Shown here piece by piece: positions 19,989 to 30,618 of a stretch of 64,000 nucleotides of DNA. Source of the DNA: Rhodoferax sp. GW822-FHT02A01 (lineage in GTDB: Bacteria; Pseudomonadota; Gammaproteobacteria; Burkholderiales; Burkholderiaceae_C). The translations under genes were made by a program, and so were the position numbers. The notes under the pieces were generated by a model. The model saw nothing but the letters and a program-made list of their open reading frames with translations, searched no databases and was not told where the DNA came from. Where the stretch lies: NCBI RefSeq assembly GCF_038784515.1, contig NZ_CP152376.1, positions 3,348,001 to 3,412,000 of the forward strand, in the 5' to 3' direction. Within the stretch, counting starts at the first letter, position 1. Every line of letters starts with the position of its first letter.

Positions 19989-20234
19989 TTAGGGCGCAGC
20001 GGGTTCGTCCGTGAGCACCATGAATTGCTCGGCATCGCCGTCGCACACCGGGCAGCGCCAGTGCGCGGGCAGGTCGGCAAAGGCCGTATGCGGCGGAATC
20101 TGCCATACCGCATCGCCCTGGGCCGGGTCGTACACGTACCAGCAGATCTTGCATTCCAGCCGCGTGTGGGCGCTCAGGCCCGCGCTGTTTCCCAGAAAGC
20201 TGCCTTCAAAGCGCGGACCGCTGGAGGAAATCAT
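19989..20234 (-). CDS. hoxR: Rubredoxin-like protein HoxR
   Basis: 81 residues with two rubredoxin iron ligand pairs, CKIC and CPVC, separated by the DLPAHWRCPVC segment. It is the HoxR/HupI rubredoxin of hydrogenase operons, needed for hydrogenase function under oxygen in related systems. The ATG at 20234 overlaps the hoxQ stop (ATGA), which decides the start against an upstream ATG at 20249. Confidence 0.93.
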   Translation of the reverse strand: MISSSGPRFEGSFLGNSAGLSAHTRLECKICWYVYDPAQGDAVWQIPPHTAFADLPAHWRCPVCDGDAEQFMVLTDEPAAP

Positions 20235-21097
20235 GCGTGCTCCACCCACTCCAGCACTTCCTTGAGGCGGGCGCAGGAGTCCTTCAGGTCTTCGGGTGCG
20301 GCCAGTGCCACTTCGGGGATCTCGGTGACTTCCACGGTGTTGAGGATGACGGTGTCCTGCGAGTTGTAGTACACCACGCGCCAGCAGTGCGGCGTGCGGG
20401 TGTTGAGGATGCGGCAGTTGCCATAGCCGCGCGAGAGGATGAGCACGCGCCCGGTTCCCAGGTGGTGGTCCAGAAAGCCAATGTCTTCATCCGACATGGG
20501 CAGCAGCGTGAGGTTGATGACGTGTGCGGGCAGTCCCACGTGCCAGTGGCTCCACTGGTCTTCCAGCTCGGCCAGCAGCGAGGGCGCGTTGTGCACATTG
20601 GGCGGCAGCTCGCCCTGCCAGCGCGGGATGTGCTCCCACAAGTCCTGTTTGGCGGCCTGCACCAGCATGGCGGGGATGGCGCCCAGCTCCAGCGCATCGG
20701 ACACCACCACACCGTCCACCGACTGGATCACGCGCCAGACGCCGGCAAAGACCGATTCCTGCACATTCATCTCGGGCATGCCCGGACCCGCAGCCTTGAC
20801 GATGGCGCTGACTTCGCCTTCGCCCAGCACCTGGTTGATCAGGGTACGGTCCTCCTGCGAGAGGTGGTTGAGGTCGATGACGCGGTTGCCACTGCCTTCG
20901 CAGACGGCACCCAGCTCGGCCAGCGCGGCGCGCAGCGCATGATGGGCACCGACGCGGGCGGCGATCTCTTCGGGTTCGGGCAGCGAGGGCGCAGTGAACG
21001 TATCCATTCCCTGGGGCATGGACATGTATTCCAGGGAGTCTTCTTCGAGCTGGCTACCGGGGCCTACGCCAACCACGGGGACGGGAAATTCTTTCAT
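20231..21097 (-). CDS. hoxQ: Hydrogenase expression/formation protein HoxQ (HyaF/HupH family)
   Basis: 288 residues of the HupH/HyaF family. Recognisable parts are the PVVGVGPGSQ N-terminal segment, LGEGEVSAIV, the QESVFAGVWRV motif, LTLLPMSDEDIGFLDHHLG and the C-terminal VEVTEIPEVALAAPEDL. The family supports iron-sulfur maturation of the small subunit together with HoxO. It starts 27 bases after hoxO with a clear Met and ribosome site. Confidence 0.92.
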   Translation of the reverse strand: MKEFPVPVVGVGPGSQLEEDSLEYMSMPQGMDTFTAPSLPEPEEIAARVGAHHALRAALAELGAVCEGSGNRVIDLNHLSQEDRTLINQVLGEGEVSAIVKAAGPGMPEMNVQESVFAGVWRVIQSVDGVVVSDALELGAIPAMLVQAAKQDLWEHIPRWQGELPPNVHNAPSLLAELEDQWSHWHVGLPAHVINLTLLPMSDEDIGFLDHHLGTGRVLILSRGYGNCRILNTRTPHCWRVVYYNSQDTVILNTVEVTEIPEVALAAPEDLKDSCARLKEVLEWVEHA

Positions 21098-21124
21098 GGG
21101 ATGTTGCCTTGGTGGTGGGTGGAA

Positions 21125-21634
21125 TCAGTGGCAGGACGAGGCGGCATTGCCGTTCACCACCGGGATGCCGATGGTGGGCGCACGCGAGGGGGCCTGCGCC
21201 AGAGCGGTTTGCATCTCGCGCACAAAGTCTTCCCAGTCGTGCATGCCGCTGAGCGTGGTGACATACTGGCCATCGCGCAGAAACATCAGCGTGGGCCAGC
21301 GCTGCGAGCCGTAGCGCCGGGCCAGTGCGGCCTCGTTGTCACGTTGAACGGCACCGATGCGGAAATTCTGCTTCAGGGCACTGCGCAGTTCGGGCAACAC
21401 CACGGCCACGTCCAGGCCCATGGGGAACTGCACCGGATCGCCCGCAAACAGCACCACGCAGTCGCCACCCTGGGCTGACCATGCGTCGATGTTGGTCTCG
21501 TCCACCCAGGTGCCGCCATGGTGGGTGACCAGGCGCTCGATCAGGGGCGAGGTGGCGCTCGCGCTCGGTGGCGCTTGCACCGGCAGGCTCACCACGGTGC
21601 TGGCTTCGTGGGTGGGTATGGTCTCTGTGCTCAT
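21125..21634 (-). CDS. hoxO: Hydrogenase chaperone HoxO (HyaE/HupG family)
   Basis: 169 residues with a thioredoxin-like fold lacking the CxxC redox pair. The LFAGDPVQFPMGLDVAVVLPEL segment and LMFLRDGQYV are typical of HyaE/HupG. These proteins bind the Tat signal peptide of the small subunit (HoxK here) and hold it back until cofactors are in place. The start overlaps the hoxL stop (ATGA). Confidence 0.9.
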   Translation of the reverse strand: MSTETIPTHEASTVVSLPVQAPPSASATSPLIERLVTHHGGTWVDETNIDAWSAQGGDCVVLFAGDPVQFPMGLDVAVVLPELRSALKQNFRIGAVQRDNEAALARRYGSQRWPTLMFLRDGQYVTTLSGMHDWEDFVREMQTALAQAPSRAPTIGIPVVNGNAASSCH

Positions 21635-21960
21635 GCGGTCTCCTGCGGTGTGGTGTGGGTGGCGCCGGCCAGCGCGTTGAGTTGTTGCTGGCTCATGGCC
21701 GAGGGCAGTACAAAGCCCGGGTCCATGTCGAAGCTCTGGCCGACCATGGCGGCCTGCACCATGTCCAGTGTGGTGTTGACTTCCTCGGCCCGCGCGGCAC
21801 TGATGCGTTCGCGGGCACTGTCCATGAACACCAGCACCCAGTCACCTGGCGCGGCCGCGTCGATCAATGCGGTGTTGACGCGGCGCTGCTCGCCACGGCC
21901 CAGGCAGATGGCGTAGCCGGGTTCGGTCCTGAGGACCTGCATGGGGACTCCGATACACAT
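21631..21960 (-). CDS. hoxL: HypC-family chaperone HoxL
   Basis: 109 residues starting MCIGVPMQV, the HypC/HupF-type N-terminus with functional Cys2. It is longer than HypC, with an extra C-terminal segment (about 80-109) as in HupF/HoxL. It is a dedicated iron-centre chaperone for the membrane-bound hydrogenase large subunit, HoxG. It starts 12 bases after hoxM. Confidence 0.92.
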   Translation of the reverse strand: MCIGVPMQVLRTEPGYAICLGRGEQRRVNTALIDAAAPGDWVLVFMDSARERISAARAEEVNTTLDMVQAAMVGQSFDMDPGFVLPSAMSQQQLNALAGATHTTPQETA

Positions 21961-21972
21961 GGCGGGTCTCCT

Positions 21973-22659
21973 TCAGGCCGGGTCGGCAGAGGGGAAGAAG
22001 CGCTGGTCGCCAATGCGGCTGACCAGTTCACGCGGCGGGCGATTGGCCTCATAGGCCTGCAGGTCCAGCTGTGCAAAGGTCACGGCCTCGCGCTCGGTCA
22101 AGGGCGTGGTGCGGGGCACCGGGCGTGCACCCCACTGGCGCAGGGTTTGCACGCCCAGGGCCAGCGCATCTTCCATGGCGGCCTTGACGCGCGGGCGCAG
22201 GCTGCCGCCGTAGTCATCCAGCTCTTCCGGCTGGCAGCCTATGAGCTGAACCTCCAGCGGGTATTTCTCGGTCAGCAGGGCCAGCATCAGCACTTCCTGA
22301 AAGCCGGTCTGGTGCAGGCTCATTTTCTTGGCGCCCATGAAGCGGGGCACATCCTCGTTGTCCACCACCTTGAGGGTCCCAGGCTCCAGCCCGTAGTCGA
22401 TGGCGTCGAAGATCAGCAGGCGGGTGGCGTCCTGCACATGCTGCACCAGGTACAGCCCCTGGGTGCCGCCGTCCATCAGGGTGACGTGGTTGGCAAATTC
22501 ATAGCGGCTTTGCAGCGCTTCGATGCAGCGCACGCCAAAGCCTTCGTCGGCCCACAGCACGTTGCCAATGCCCATGACGCAAATGGTTTCGGTGCCTGCA
22601 GTTGCGGGCGAGTTGTCACTACCCTGGTGACAGGTAGAAGTGGGCGAATCGGTGCGCAT
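21973..22659 (-). CDS. hoxM: Hydrogenase maturation endopeptidase HoxM
   Basis: 228 residues. The protease core begins near residue 30 (VMGIGNVLWADEGFGVRCIE) with the Ni-sensing Glu, and also shows DAIDYGLEPG and MSLHQTGFQEVL with the conserved His. It removes the short C-terminal peptide of HoxG after nickel insertion; HoxG does carry such a tail here. The 28 residues before the core are low-complexity, so a later start is possible. An HTH gene lies 28 bases upstream. Confidence 0.93.
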   Translation of the reverse strand: MRTDSPTSTCHQGSDNSPATAGTETICVMGIGNVLWADEGFGVRCIEALQSRYEFANHVTLMDGGTQGLYLVQHVQDATRLLIFDAIDYGLEPGTLKVVDNEDVPRFMGAKKMSLHQTGFQEVLMLALLTEKYPLEVQLIGCQPEELDDYGGSLRPRVKAAMEDALALGVQTLRQWGARPVPRTTPLTEREAVTFAQLDLQAYEANRPPRELVSRIGDQRFFPSADPA

Positions 22660-22687
22660 GGGCGTGTGTTCCGAAAAGGGGTGGGGG

Positions 22688-23026
22688 TTAGGCCCGGACC
22701 GGCTTTGCAGCCAGTTGCGGGCGGAGTTGCTTCCAGGCGTGAAAGCCGTTCCAGGAAGCTTGCAGTTCGAGCCAGAAGCGTGCGTCCGAGCGGAACACCA
22801 GCGCGCAGCGGATGGCGGTGTCGGGCGTCATGTCGCGCTGTGCGTGCACCAGCTCGTGCAGACGCCGGCGTGAAACGCCCAGCAGGCGCGCTGCTTCCGT
22901 TTGCGACAGACCCAGGGGCGTGAGGTAGTTGCGATGCAAAAAATAGCCCGGATGGCAGGGCGCGCGCGGCGGCACGCCGGGGGGCAATCCCCGGTTGGTC
23001 TGTGCGCCCAGTTGGCCGGCGCGCAT
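22688..23026 (-). CDS. HigA-like helix-turn-helix protein inside the hox operon
   Basis: 112 residues. The centre (about 36-95) reads as a HigA/VapI-type HTH: LTPLGLSQTEAARLLGVSRR as the helix-turn-helix, then the family segment DTAIRCALVFRSDARFWLELQ. This family contains antitoxins and stand-alone regulators. No HigB-type toxin is adjacent. It sits 5 bases after hoxZ and 28 bases before hoxM, so it is co-transcribed with hydrogenase genes; R. eutropha has no such gene there. It could regulate the operon or be a stranded antitoxin. Confidence 0.8.
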   Translation of the reverse strand: MRAGQLGAQTNRGLPPGVPPRAPCHPGYFLHRNYLTPLGLSQTEAARLLGVSRRRLHELVHAQRDMTPDTAIRCALVFRSDARFWLELQASWNGFHAWKQLRPQLAAKPVRA

Positions 23027-23031
23027 GCTGC

Positions 23032-23775
23032 TCAGTCCTTGAAGGTGCGGTGGCCAGAGACCATGGTGCTGATGATGCTGGAGCGTCCCATGATGTCTTC
23101 CCGTATGGCGGCGTAGACATGCAGGATGACGAAGATCACCAGCGACCACATGCCCAGATGGTGCCAGGTGTGCACATCCTGCGACTGCCCGAACAGCGGT
23201 ATCACCCAGCCAAACAGACGCTCCTGCCACGATCCCATCTGCGCGCCTTCGCCGTAGAGCGCAAAGCCGGTGACGACCATGAACAACACCGTGAGCATGA
23301 AGCTGAACACCATGGCAAAGCGCGCCAGCGGGTTGTGGCCCACGAAGCGGCCGGGGCGCGGGCTGATGAAGGCGTACCACTTCAGCATGCCCAGCAGTTC
23401 GCGCCAATAGGTGGCCTGGAACAGGGGCAGCCAGAACAGCTCGCGCGCATGGTGGTTGCCCACGATGGCCCAATAGATGCGACCGATCAGCCCCACCGCC
23501 AGCACATAGCCTGCGCTGAAGTGGGCAAAGCGGATGTAGCCCATCACGAAATGGTCGCTGGCCTCTCCTGGCATGGTGGGCAGGGGCGAACCGATGAAGT
23601 AGCCCGTGACCGCCAGCACCAGAATGGACAGGGCGTTGACCCAGTGCCACAGGCGCACCGGTGCCTCGTAGACGTAAACGGTTTTGACCGAGGTGGCATG
23701 GGCGGCGTCAGCCTGTTCGATCTGCGCGAACTTGTCGATGGCGGGGGCTGAGCCTTGCGCGGGGGTGGTACTCAT
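23032..23775 (-). CDS. hoxZ: Hydrogenase b-type cytochrome HoxZ
   Basis: 247 residues, four predicted membrane helices (around LWHWVNALSILVLAVTGYFI, SAGYVLAVGLIGRIYWAIV, VFSFMLTVLFMVVTGFALY and HLGMWSLVIFVILHVYAAI) with histidines placed to bind two haems. It anchors the HoxKG dimer in the membrane and passes electrons to quinone. The start MSTTPA is chosen because the upstream open frame overlaps hupE in an implausible composition. hupE lies between hoxG and hoxZ. Confidence 0.94.
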   Translation of the reverse strand: MSTTPAQGSAPAIDKFAQIEQADAAHATSVKTVYVYEAPVRLWHWVNALSILVLAVTGYFIGSPLPTMPGEASDHFVMGYIRFAHFSAGYVLAVGLIGRIYWAIVGNHHARELFWLPLFQATYWRELLGMLKWYAFISPRPGRFVGHNPLARFAMVFSFMLTVLFMVVTGFALYGEGAQMGSWQERLFGWVIPLFGQSQDVHTWHHLGMWSLVIFVILHVYAAIREDIMGRSSIISTMVSGHRTFKD

Positions 23776-23821
23776 GTCGTCTCCTGTTATTTGAAACGCT
23801 GCGGCTGCGGTGTGCGCTGCT

Positions 23822-24424
23822 TTACAGCTGTGCGAACAGTTGCAGGCCCGCAAAGCCCAGTCCGAGTCCCAGGGCGCTGACCAGCCATGCGGATTGGCGC
23901 TGGAAGAAGCGCTGGATGGACAGGCCCAGTGCCACACCGCATGCGTGCAGTGCTGCAGTGGTCAGCAGGAATCCTCCCATGTAGGCGGACAGACCCGTTG
24001 CCGGCGCCTCTGCCCCGTGCGCCAGCCCATGCAGGGAAGCCGCCACTGCGATCAGTCCCAGGCCCAACGCGGGCGGCAGCGGTGCGCGGGCGCAGACCAG
24101 CATCAGACCGAAGCAGACCACGCTCAGTGCGATGGCATGTTCGAGGTAGGGCGCTGTGACACCGGTGGCACCTGCCAAAGCGCTCAGGGCCAGCACCAGC
24201 ACAAAGGTAGCAGGCCCCTGCCAAGCTTTGCGCGCGGACAAGGCACTAACCGACCACAGGCCCACGGCCACCATGGCCAGCAAATGGTCCAGGCCGAACG
24301 GATGCATCAGTCCTTCAGAAAAAGTGCTGGCGCCGTGACCGGTGTGTGCCTGCGCCGCACCGGTTGCCAGCGCCAGCAAACTGCCGACGGTTATCGAGAG
24401 GGTTCTCTTGGAAATGGGTTGCAT
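23822..24424 (-). CDS. hupE: HupE/UreJ-family nickel transporter
   Basis: 200 residues with an N-terminal signal peptide whose predicted cleavage after AAQA exposes an HTGHG start, and about six membrane helices. The family signature HPFGLDHLLAMVAVGLW near residue 40 carries His and Asp residues for nickel. HupE supplies nickel for hydrogenase; R. eutropha uses HoxN at the end of its cluster instead. It starts 26 bases after hoxG. Confidence 0.92.
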   Translation of the reverse strand: MQPISKRTLSITVGSLLALATGAAQAHTGHGASTFSEGLMHPFGLDHLLAMVAVGLWSVSALSARKAWQGPATFVLVLALSALAGATGVTAPYLEHAIALSVVCFGLMLVCARAPLPPALGLGLIAVAASLHGLAHGAEAPATGLSAYMGGFLLTTAALHACGVALGLSIQRFFQRQSAWLVSALGLGLGFAGLQLFAQL

Positions 24425-24450
24425 GACTGTCTCCAGATTTTTTGAAAGAT

Positions 24451-26307
24451 TCAACGCACCTTGACCGTGGCCATTTCCTGACCGTCCGGGCTCATCACAT
24501 GGGTGGAACAGGCCAGGCAGGGGTCGAACGAGTGCAGCGTGCGCAGGATCTCCACCGGTTGCTCGGGGTTGACCATGGGCGTGTTCATCAGGCTGGCCTC
24601 GAAGGCGCCGATCTGGCCCTTGTTGTCACGCGGGCTGCCGTTCCAGGTGGTGGGCACCACGCACTGGTAGTTCTCGATGCGGCCGTCCTTGATCTTGATC
24701 CAGTGGCCCAGTGCGCCACGCGGTGCGGCCACGGTGCCTACGCCCTTGGCTTCCTTGGGCCAGGTGGCGGGGTCCCACTTCTCCACGTTGGCGGTGGTGG
24801 TGTCTCCGGCCTTGATGTTGGCCACCAGTTCCTTGAAGTCCTCGTACATCATTTCGCCGCAGTACTGCGACTCCAGTGCGCGCGCCAGGGTGCGGCCAAT
24901 GGTGGTGGGCAGCAACTGCTTAGGCGTGTATTCGGTGGTGGCAATGCCCAGCGCCTTGGGGATGCCGGTGTTGATCATCGATGCGGCAAAGTCGATCTGC
25001 TCCTTGGGGCGCTTGGCGTAGGTGTTGCCCTTGGAGGCATGGGCATAGGCCAGGATGTAGCGCGACAGCGGGCCGACTTCCACGGCATTGCCGCGCCAGC
25101 GCGGTGCCTTGATCCAGGAGTATTTGGCGCTTTCGTCGATCTCCTGGATGTTGGTGCGCGTGCCCTTGGTCTTGTCGCCCAGTGCGTAGTTGGGTTCGGT
25201 CACGCCGTCCCAGGGGTGCAGGCCCTTGGTTTCGTCGGCGTACTTGTACCAGCTGTGCGGCACGAATTCCTGCACCTGCTCGGGGTCGCGCGGGTCCACC
25301 GGCAACACCTTGTCCCAGTCGCCGTTGATGATGGCGCCACCGGGAAGCTGCTGGGTCTCGTGCTTGCCCATCACTTTTTCATAAGTGCCGTAGTCCATCA
25401 CGTTGGTGGCCGAGAGGCCACCGCCGTAGAGCCAGCCGGCCTGCTTGTAGAGCGTGCCGATGGCCAGCACATCGGGGATGTAGACGTTGTTGTTGAAGTC
25501 GATCATCTCCTTGATGCGGGCTTCCACAAAGTTCAGGCGCTCCATGTTGATGGGCGCGCCGGCCGCACCGGCATGTTCCAGGTTGATGGCACAGGGTACG
25601 CCGCCTACCAGGTAGTTGGGGTGCGGGTTCTTGCCGCCGAAGATGGTGTGCACTTTGACCCATTCCTTCTGCAGGTCCAGCGCTTCCAGGTAGTGGGTGA
25701 CCGCCATCAGGTTGGCCTCAGCCGGCAGCACATAGGCCTTGGAGCCCCAGTAGCCGTTCATGAAGGGGCCGAGCTGGCCGCTCTCCACAAACTTCTTCAG
25801 CCGGTTCTGGATGTCGCGGAAGTAGCCGGGCGAGGACAGCGGGTGCGAAGGCGACACCAGTTGTTGCAGCTCAGAGGTCTTCTTGGGGTCGGCCTTGAGG
25901 GCAGACACCACGTCCACCCAGTCCAGCGCATGCAGGTGGTAGAAGTGCACCACGTGGTCGTGCACCTGCAGCGTCTTGGCCATGATCTCGCGGATCAGGT
26001 AGGCGTTCTTGGGGATGACGATGCCCAAGGCATCTTCCACTGCGCGCACGGACGTGAGCGCGTGGCAGCCGGTGCACACGCCGCAGATGCGTTCCACAAA
26101 GGCCCATGCATCGCGCGGATCGCGGCCCTTGAGAATCACTTCCAGCCCGCGCCACATGGTGCCGGTGGAGACGGCGTTGCGGATGACGTTGTTGCTATCG
26201 AGGTTGACCTCACAGCGCATATGTCCTTCGATGCGCGTGACCGGATCGACCACCACCCGACGACCTGTGTTGTCTAACTTGAAACCTTGCGTTTCGTAAG
26301 CACCCAT
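24451..26307 (-). CDS. hoxG: Membrane-bound [NiFe] hydrogenase, large subunit
   Basis: 618 residues, standard for group 1 uptake hydrogenases. NiFe ligands are in [10 protein letters not shown] (Cys75, Cys78) and DPCLACSTH (Cys597, Cys600). Fifteen residues follow His603 (starting VMSPDGQ), the C-terminal peptide that HoxM cleaves after nickel insertion. It oxidises H2 on the periplasmic side with HoxK. It follows hoxK by 30 bases. Confidence 0.97.
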   Translation of the reverse strand: MGAYETQGFKLDNTGRRVVVDPVTRIEGHMRCEVNLDSNNVIRNAVSTGTMWRGLEVILKGRDPRDAWAFVERICGVCTGCHALTSVRAVEDALGIVIPKNAYLIREIMAKTLQVHDHVVHFYHLHALDWVDVVSALKADPKKTSELQQLVSPSHPLSSPGYFRDIQNRLKKFVESGQLGPFMNGYWGSKAYVLPAEANLMAVTHYLEALDLQKEWVKVHTIFGGKNPHPNYLVGGVPCAINLEHAGAAGAPINMERLNFVEARIKEMIDFNNNVYIPDVLAIGTLYKQAGWLYGGGLSATNVMDYGTYEKVMGKHETQQLPGGAIINGDWDKVLPVDPRDPEQVQEFVPHSWYKYADETKGLHPWDGVTEPNYALGDKTKGTRTNIQEIDESAKYSWIKAPRWRGNAVEVGPLSRYILAYAHASKGNTYAKRPKEQIDFAASMINTGIPKALGIATTEYTPKQLLPTTIGRTLARALESQYCGEMMYEDFKELVANIKAGDTTTANVEKWDPATWPKEAKGVGTVAAPRGALGHWIKIKDGRIENYQCVVPTTWNGSPRDNKGQIGAFEASLMNTPMVNPEQPVEILRTLHSFDPCLACSTHVMSPDGQEMATVKVR

Positions 26308-26337
26308 GATGTTTCCTTGGTTGTCTGTCGGTTGTTT

Positions 26338-27426
26338 TTAGTGGTCAGCGGGAGCCGCGGGCTTGGCATCGCTCTTCTGGTTGGCGCGCACGATGGCCGA
26401 TACCGCAGCATGGGCTGCGGCGGCAGCGCCCACCACGGCGGCGGCCGTGCCACCGACCTTGTCGGCGTTGGATTCAATGCCGAACTGCGGGATGTTGGTC
26501 AGGCGGTCGTAGAACGAACCCTTGTCCCAGAAGCCGTCTTCCGAGCAGCCGATACAGCCGTGGCCGGCCTGGATGGGGAAGCTGGTGCCCGCGTTCCAGC
26601 GGGTGGTGGAGCAGGCGTTGTAGGTCGTCGGGCCCTTGCAGCCGACCTTGTAGAGGCAGTAGCCCTTGCGCGCGGACTCGTCGTCGAAGGCCTCGACGAA
26701 CTGGCCCGCGTCGAAGTGCGGCCGGCGGTAGCACTTGTCGTGGATGCGCTGGCTGTAGAACATCTTCGGGCGGCCCTGGCGGTCCAGCTCGGGGATGCGG
26801 TCAAAGGTCAGCATGTAGGTGATGACGCCGGTCATCACCTCGGCGATGGGCGGGCAGCCCGGCACCTTGATGATGGGCTTGTCGAAGATGACCTTGTGGA
26901 CGGGCGTGGCCTGCGTCGGGTTGGGCTTGGCCGCCTGCACGCAGCCCCAGCTTGCGCAGGAGCCCCAGCTGATGATGGCCTTGGCGTCCTTGGCTACGTG
27001 CTTGAGCTGGTCGATGAAGGGCTTGCCACCGATGATGCAGCTCATGCCGTCCTGGTTGAGCGGCGGGTTGCCTTCGACGGCCAGGATGTAGTTGCCCTTG
27101 TACTTGGTCATGATCTCTTCGAGGATGGCCTCGGCCTGGTGGCCGGCGGCGGCCATCAGGGTGTCGTCGTAGTCCAGCGAGATCATGGACAGCACCACGT
27201 CCTTGGCGAGCGGGTGCGCGGAACGGATGAAAGATTCCGAGCAGCAGGTGCATTCCAGCCCGTGCAGCCACAGCACCGGGGTGCGGGGTTTGGTTTCCAT
27301 GGCATGGGCAATCTGCGGCACAAAGGCCGGCCCCAGGCCCAGGGAGGTCGCCGTGAGGGAGCAGTACTTCATGAAACTGCGGCGTGATATGCCCTGGCGA
27401 CGCATCACCTCGTAAAACGTTTCCAT
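26338..27426 (-). CDS. hoxK: Membrane-bound [NiFe] hydrogenase, small subunit
   Basis: 362 residues. The N-terminus carries a twin-arginine signal (RRSFMK at 15-20) followed by a hydrophobic segment and AHA cleavage site. The proximal cluster starts with LECTCCSES. Further motifs include the cluster region with [21 protein letters not shown] and a C-terminal Ala/Val-rich membrane anchor (about 325-350). The partner HoxG has no signal and is exported by hitch-hiking. The start at METFYEV fits the Tat signal; in-frame Mets further upstream lie across the promoter. It is the first gene of the operon. Confidence 0.96.
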   Translation of the reverse strand: METFYEVMRRQGISRRSFMKYCSLTATSLGLGPAFVPQIAHAMETKPRTPVLWLHGLECTCCSESFIRSAHPLAKDVVLSMISLDYDDTLMAAAGHQAEAILEEIMTKYKGNYILAVEGNPPLNQDGMSCIIGGKPFIDQLKHVAKDAKAIISWGSCASWGCVQAAKPNPTQATPVHKVIFDKPIIKVPGCPPIAEVMTGVITYMLTFDRIPELDRQGRPKMFYSQRIHDKCYRRPHFDAGQFVEAFDDESARKGYCLYKVGCKGPTTYNACSTTRWNAGTSFPIQAGHGCIGCSEDGFWDKGSFYDRLTNIPQFGIESNADKVGGTAAAVVGAAAAAHAAVSAIVRANQKSDAKPAAPADH

Positions 27427-27522
27427 TGTTGGTGTCTCCGGTTGTCTTTTGCTCTTCGCCAGCGTCCGCTCAAGGGGGTTCATCGCCAACGACCCAGTTT
27501 TCGGCCTGGGCATGGCTATTAC

Positions 27523-27537
27523 GCAATTGACAGGCCA
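27523..27537 (-). promoter_or_regulatory. Sigma-54 (-24/-12) promoter of the hox operon
   Basis: On the minus strand the sequence reads TGGCCTGTCAATTGC, matching TGGCAC-N5-TTGC with GG and GC ten bases apart. It lies about 97 bases before the hoxK start. The locus encodes a sigma-54 activator (HoxA), which makes the match meaningful. The rest of 27427-27739 shows no gene; its upstream half is AT-rich, as expected for activator or IHF binding. Confidence 0.78.
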
Positions 27538-27739
27538 CAAATTGGCAACCAAGGGAATACCCCCATCAGGGCTTGCAAGTTGTTGTTTTTATTGGGAGTT
27601 TTTGAGCAACAGATTTGAGCTGCCCGGAGTGGTCAACTGTTACTGGAAATAGTTCTTTCAGCTGCGTAATCGCACTGGAAGATTGCTTTGCAGCAGCCTT
27701 GAGAAAATGTCGGACCTGCGGTTCCGGTAAAATACGGGC

Positions 27740-27955
27740 ATGAGTACTCCCGTTACCAAATCAAAAATCATGGACGACGGTTTGCGCTACAAGGCCAAAG
27801 TCTCTGGTTCACCCTTCGGTGCCACCAACACTTACTCTGGCGCATCCACCATGTCCTGCTTCCTCTGTGGCAAGCACAAACCCCGTGTACAGCTGATGTC
27901 CCGCAAATTGCTGGGGCGCGTGCAAAACGTCTGCTCGCCCAAGTGCGAGAAGTAA
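27740..27955 (+). CDS. Small zinc-ribbon-like protein (71 aa)
   Basis: 71 residues, basic, with cysteine pairs CFLC (about 40-43) and CSPKC (about 65-69) that could form a zinc ribbon. The tail SRKLLGRVQNVCSPKC looks like a ribosome- or RNA-associated small protein. I believe it is a conserved Burkholderiales hypothetical but do not know its function. A TAAAAT box at 27728-27733 ends only 6 bases before the ATG and no ribosome site is visible, so it may be translated from a very short or absent leader. It converges with the flagellin gene. Confidence 0.75.
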   Translation: MSTPVTKSKIMDDGLRYKAKVSGSPFGATNTYSGASTMSCFLCGKHKPRVQLMSRKLLGRVQNVCSPKCEK

Positions 27956-27973
27956 TTTGCGCTGATTGACGCT

Positions 27974-27994
27974 GGGCGGCGGCAGTTACCGCCC
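27974..27994. terminator. Hairpin between convergent genes
   Basis: GGGCGG and CCGCCC form a stem around a 9-base loop between the small zinc-ribbon gene (+) and the flagellin gene (-). No strong T run follows on either strand; it is probably a shared, weak terminator. Confidence 0.5.
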
Positions 27995-27998
27995 GGGT

Positions 27999-28823
27999 TC
28001 AGGCCTGGGTGTTGAGCCCCAGTGCGCCCGGAAATACGCTCAGGACGTTGGCCTGGTTGGCGTCATACAGGGTCAACATCTTCAACGACACCTCCTGGCT
28101 CACACCAGCCTGGGCCAATGACGCCGATTCGCTGGCGTAGTTGGTATCGCTGATCTGGCTTTGCGCCGATGCCAGGTTGTCATAGGTGACCGACTGGTTT
28201 TGCGCCGCCGCATTCAGGGCGGCCTGCGACGCGCCTAGGCTGCCCTGTTGCGATCCCACGCTGGCAAGTGCCTGGTCGATGGCGCCAAGTGCACTGGAAG
28301 CATTGCTGCTGCTGGAGACATCGACATTTGCCAGGCCCAACGCTTGCGACGACACACCTCCCAGAGACAGTTGATAGGTATTGCCAGCGTTCGGCCCGGT
28401 TTGCAGGCTGGCGTTGAAACTGCCGTCCAGCAGGTTTTGCCCGTTGAATTGCGTCTGCGAAGAAACCTGATCCAGGCTTTGCGACAGCTGCGAAAACTCC
28501 TTCTGGATGGCCTGCAGGTCGGAACTGTTGTTGGTTCCGTTGGCCGCCTGTACCGCCAGCTCACGCATGCGCTGCAAGGTGTCATTGGTTTGGCTCAGGG
28601 CAGCGCCTGCCACGTCCGTGAGTGAAAGTCCCGCGCTGATATTGCCCGAAGCCTGGCTGGTGGAGCCCATCTGGGTGACCATCTGGCTGGCAATGGCCAG
28701 CCCGGCGGCATCATCCTTGGCTGAGTTGATACGCGCGCCAGAACTGAGCCGCGCCATCGCCAGCGCCTGCGCGTTGGCTGCCTGGTTGGAACTGTTGAGC
28801 AGGGAAAGGGGTGAGCTGGCCAT
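27999..28823 (-). CDS. fliC: Flagellin
   Basis: 274 residues, a short flagellin holding only the conserved D0/D1 helices: N-terminal ALAMARLSSGARINSAKDDAAGLAI and TNDTLQRMRELAVQAANGTN, and C-terminal ATLSQIxD-like and SLKMLTLYDANQANVLS segments. The variable surface domain is almost absent. It stands alone without other flagellar genes nearby. A ribosome site AAAGGA precedes the ATG. The last residues differ from the usual LL-terminus and may affect polymerisation. Confidence 0.9.
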   Translation of the reverse strand: MASSPLSLLNSSNQAANAQALAMARLSSGARINSAKDDAAGLAIASQMVTQMGSTSQASGNISAGLSLTDVAGAALSQTNDTLQRMRELAVQAANGTNNSSDLQAIQKEFSQLSQSLDQVSSQTQFNGQNLLDGSFNASLQTGPNAGNTYQLSLGGVSSQALGLANVDVSSSSNASSALGAIDQALASVGSQQGSLGASQAALNAAAQNQSVTYDNLASAQSQISDTNYASESASLAQAGVSQEVSLKMLTLYDANQANVLSVFPGALGLNTQA

Positions 28824-28847
28824 GGCGATGTCCTTTCAAAAAGGAGC

Positions 28848-28871
28848 GGTGCAGAAGCAGCATTCTGCACC
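28848..28871. promoter_or_regulatory. Inverted repeat upstream of flagellin
   Basis: A perfect 9-bp inverted repeat (GGTGCAGAA / TTCTGCACC) with a 6-base spacer, 24 bases before the flagellin ATG. It would lie in the leader or core promoter: an operator or 5'-UTR hairpin. No clear sigma-28 box was found. Confidence 0.5.
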
Positions 28872-28925
28872 GATCAAGGGGCCAGGTGAAGTGCGGGCGG
28901 TCCCGACCACTTTGCAGGCATGCAT

Positions 28926-30611
<1,686 letters not shown>

Positions 30612-30618
30612 AATCGTC

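Noticed and set aside
24442..26277. 611-codon open frame opposite hoxG
   Set aside because: It is the antisense shadow of a certain gene in GC-rich DNA; the product is low-complexity (His, Val, Gly, Leu) with no family motif.
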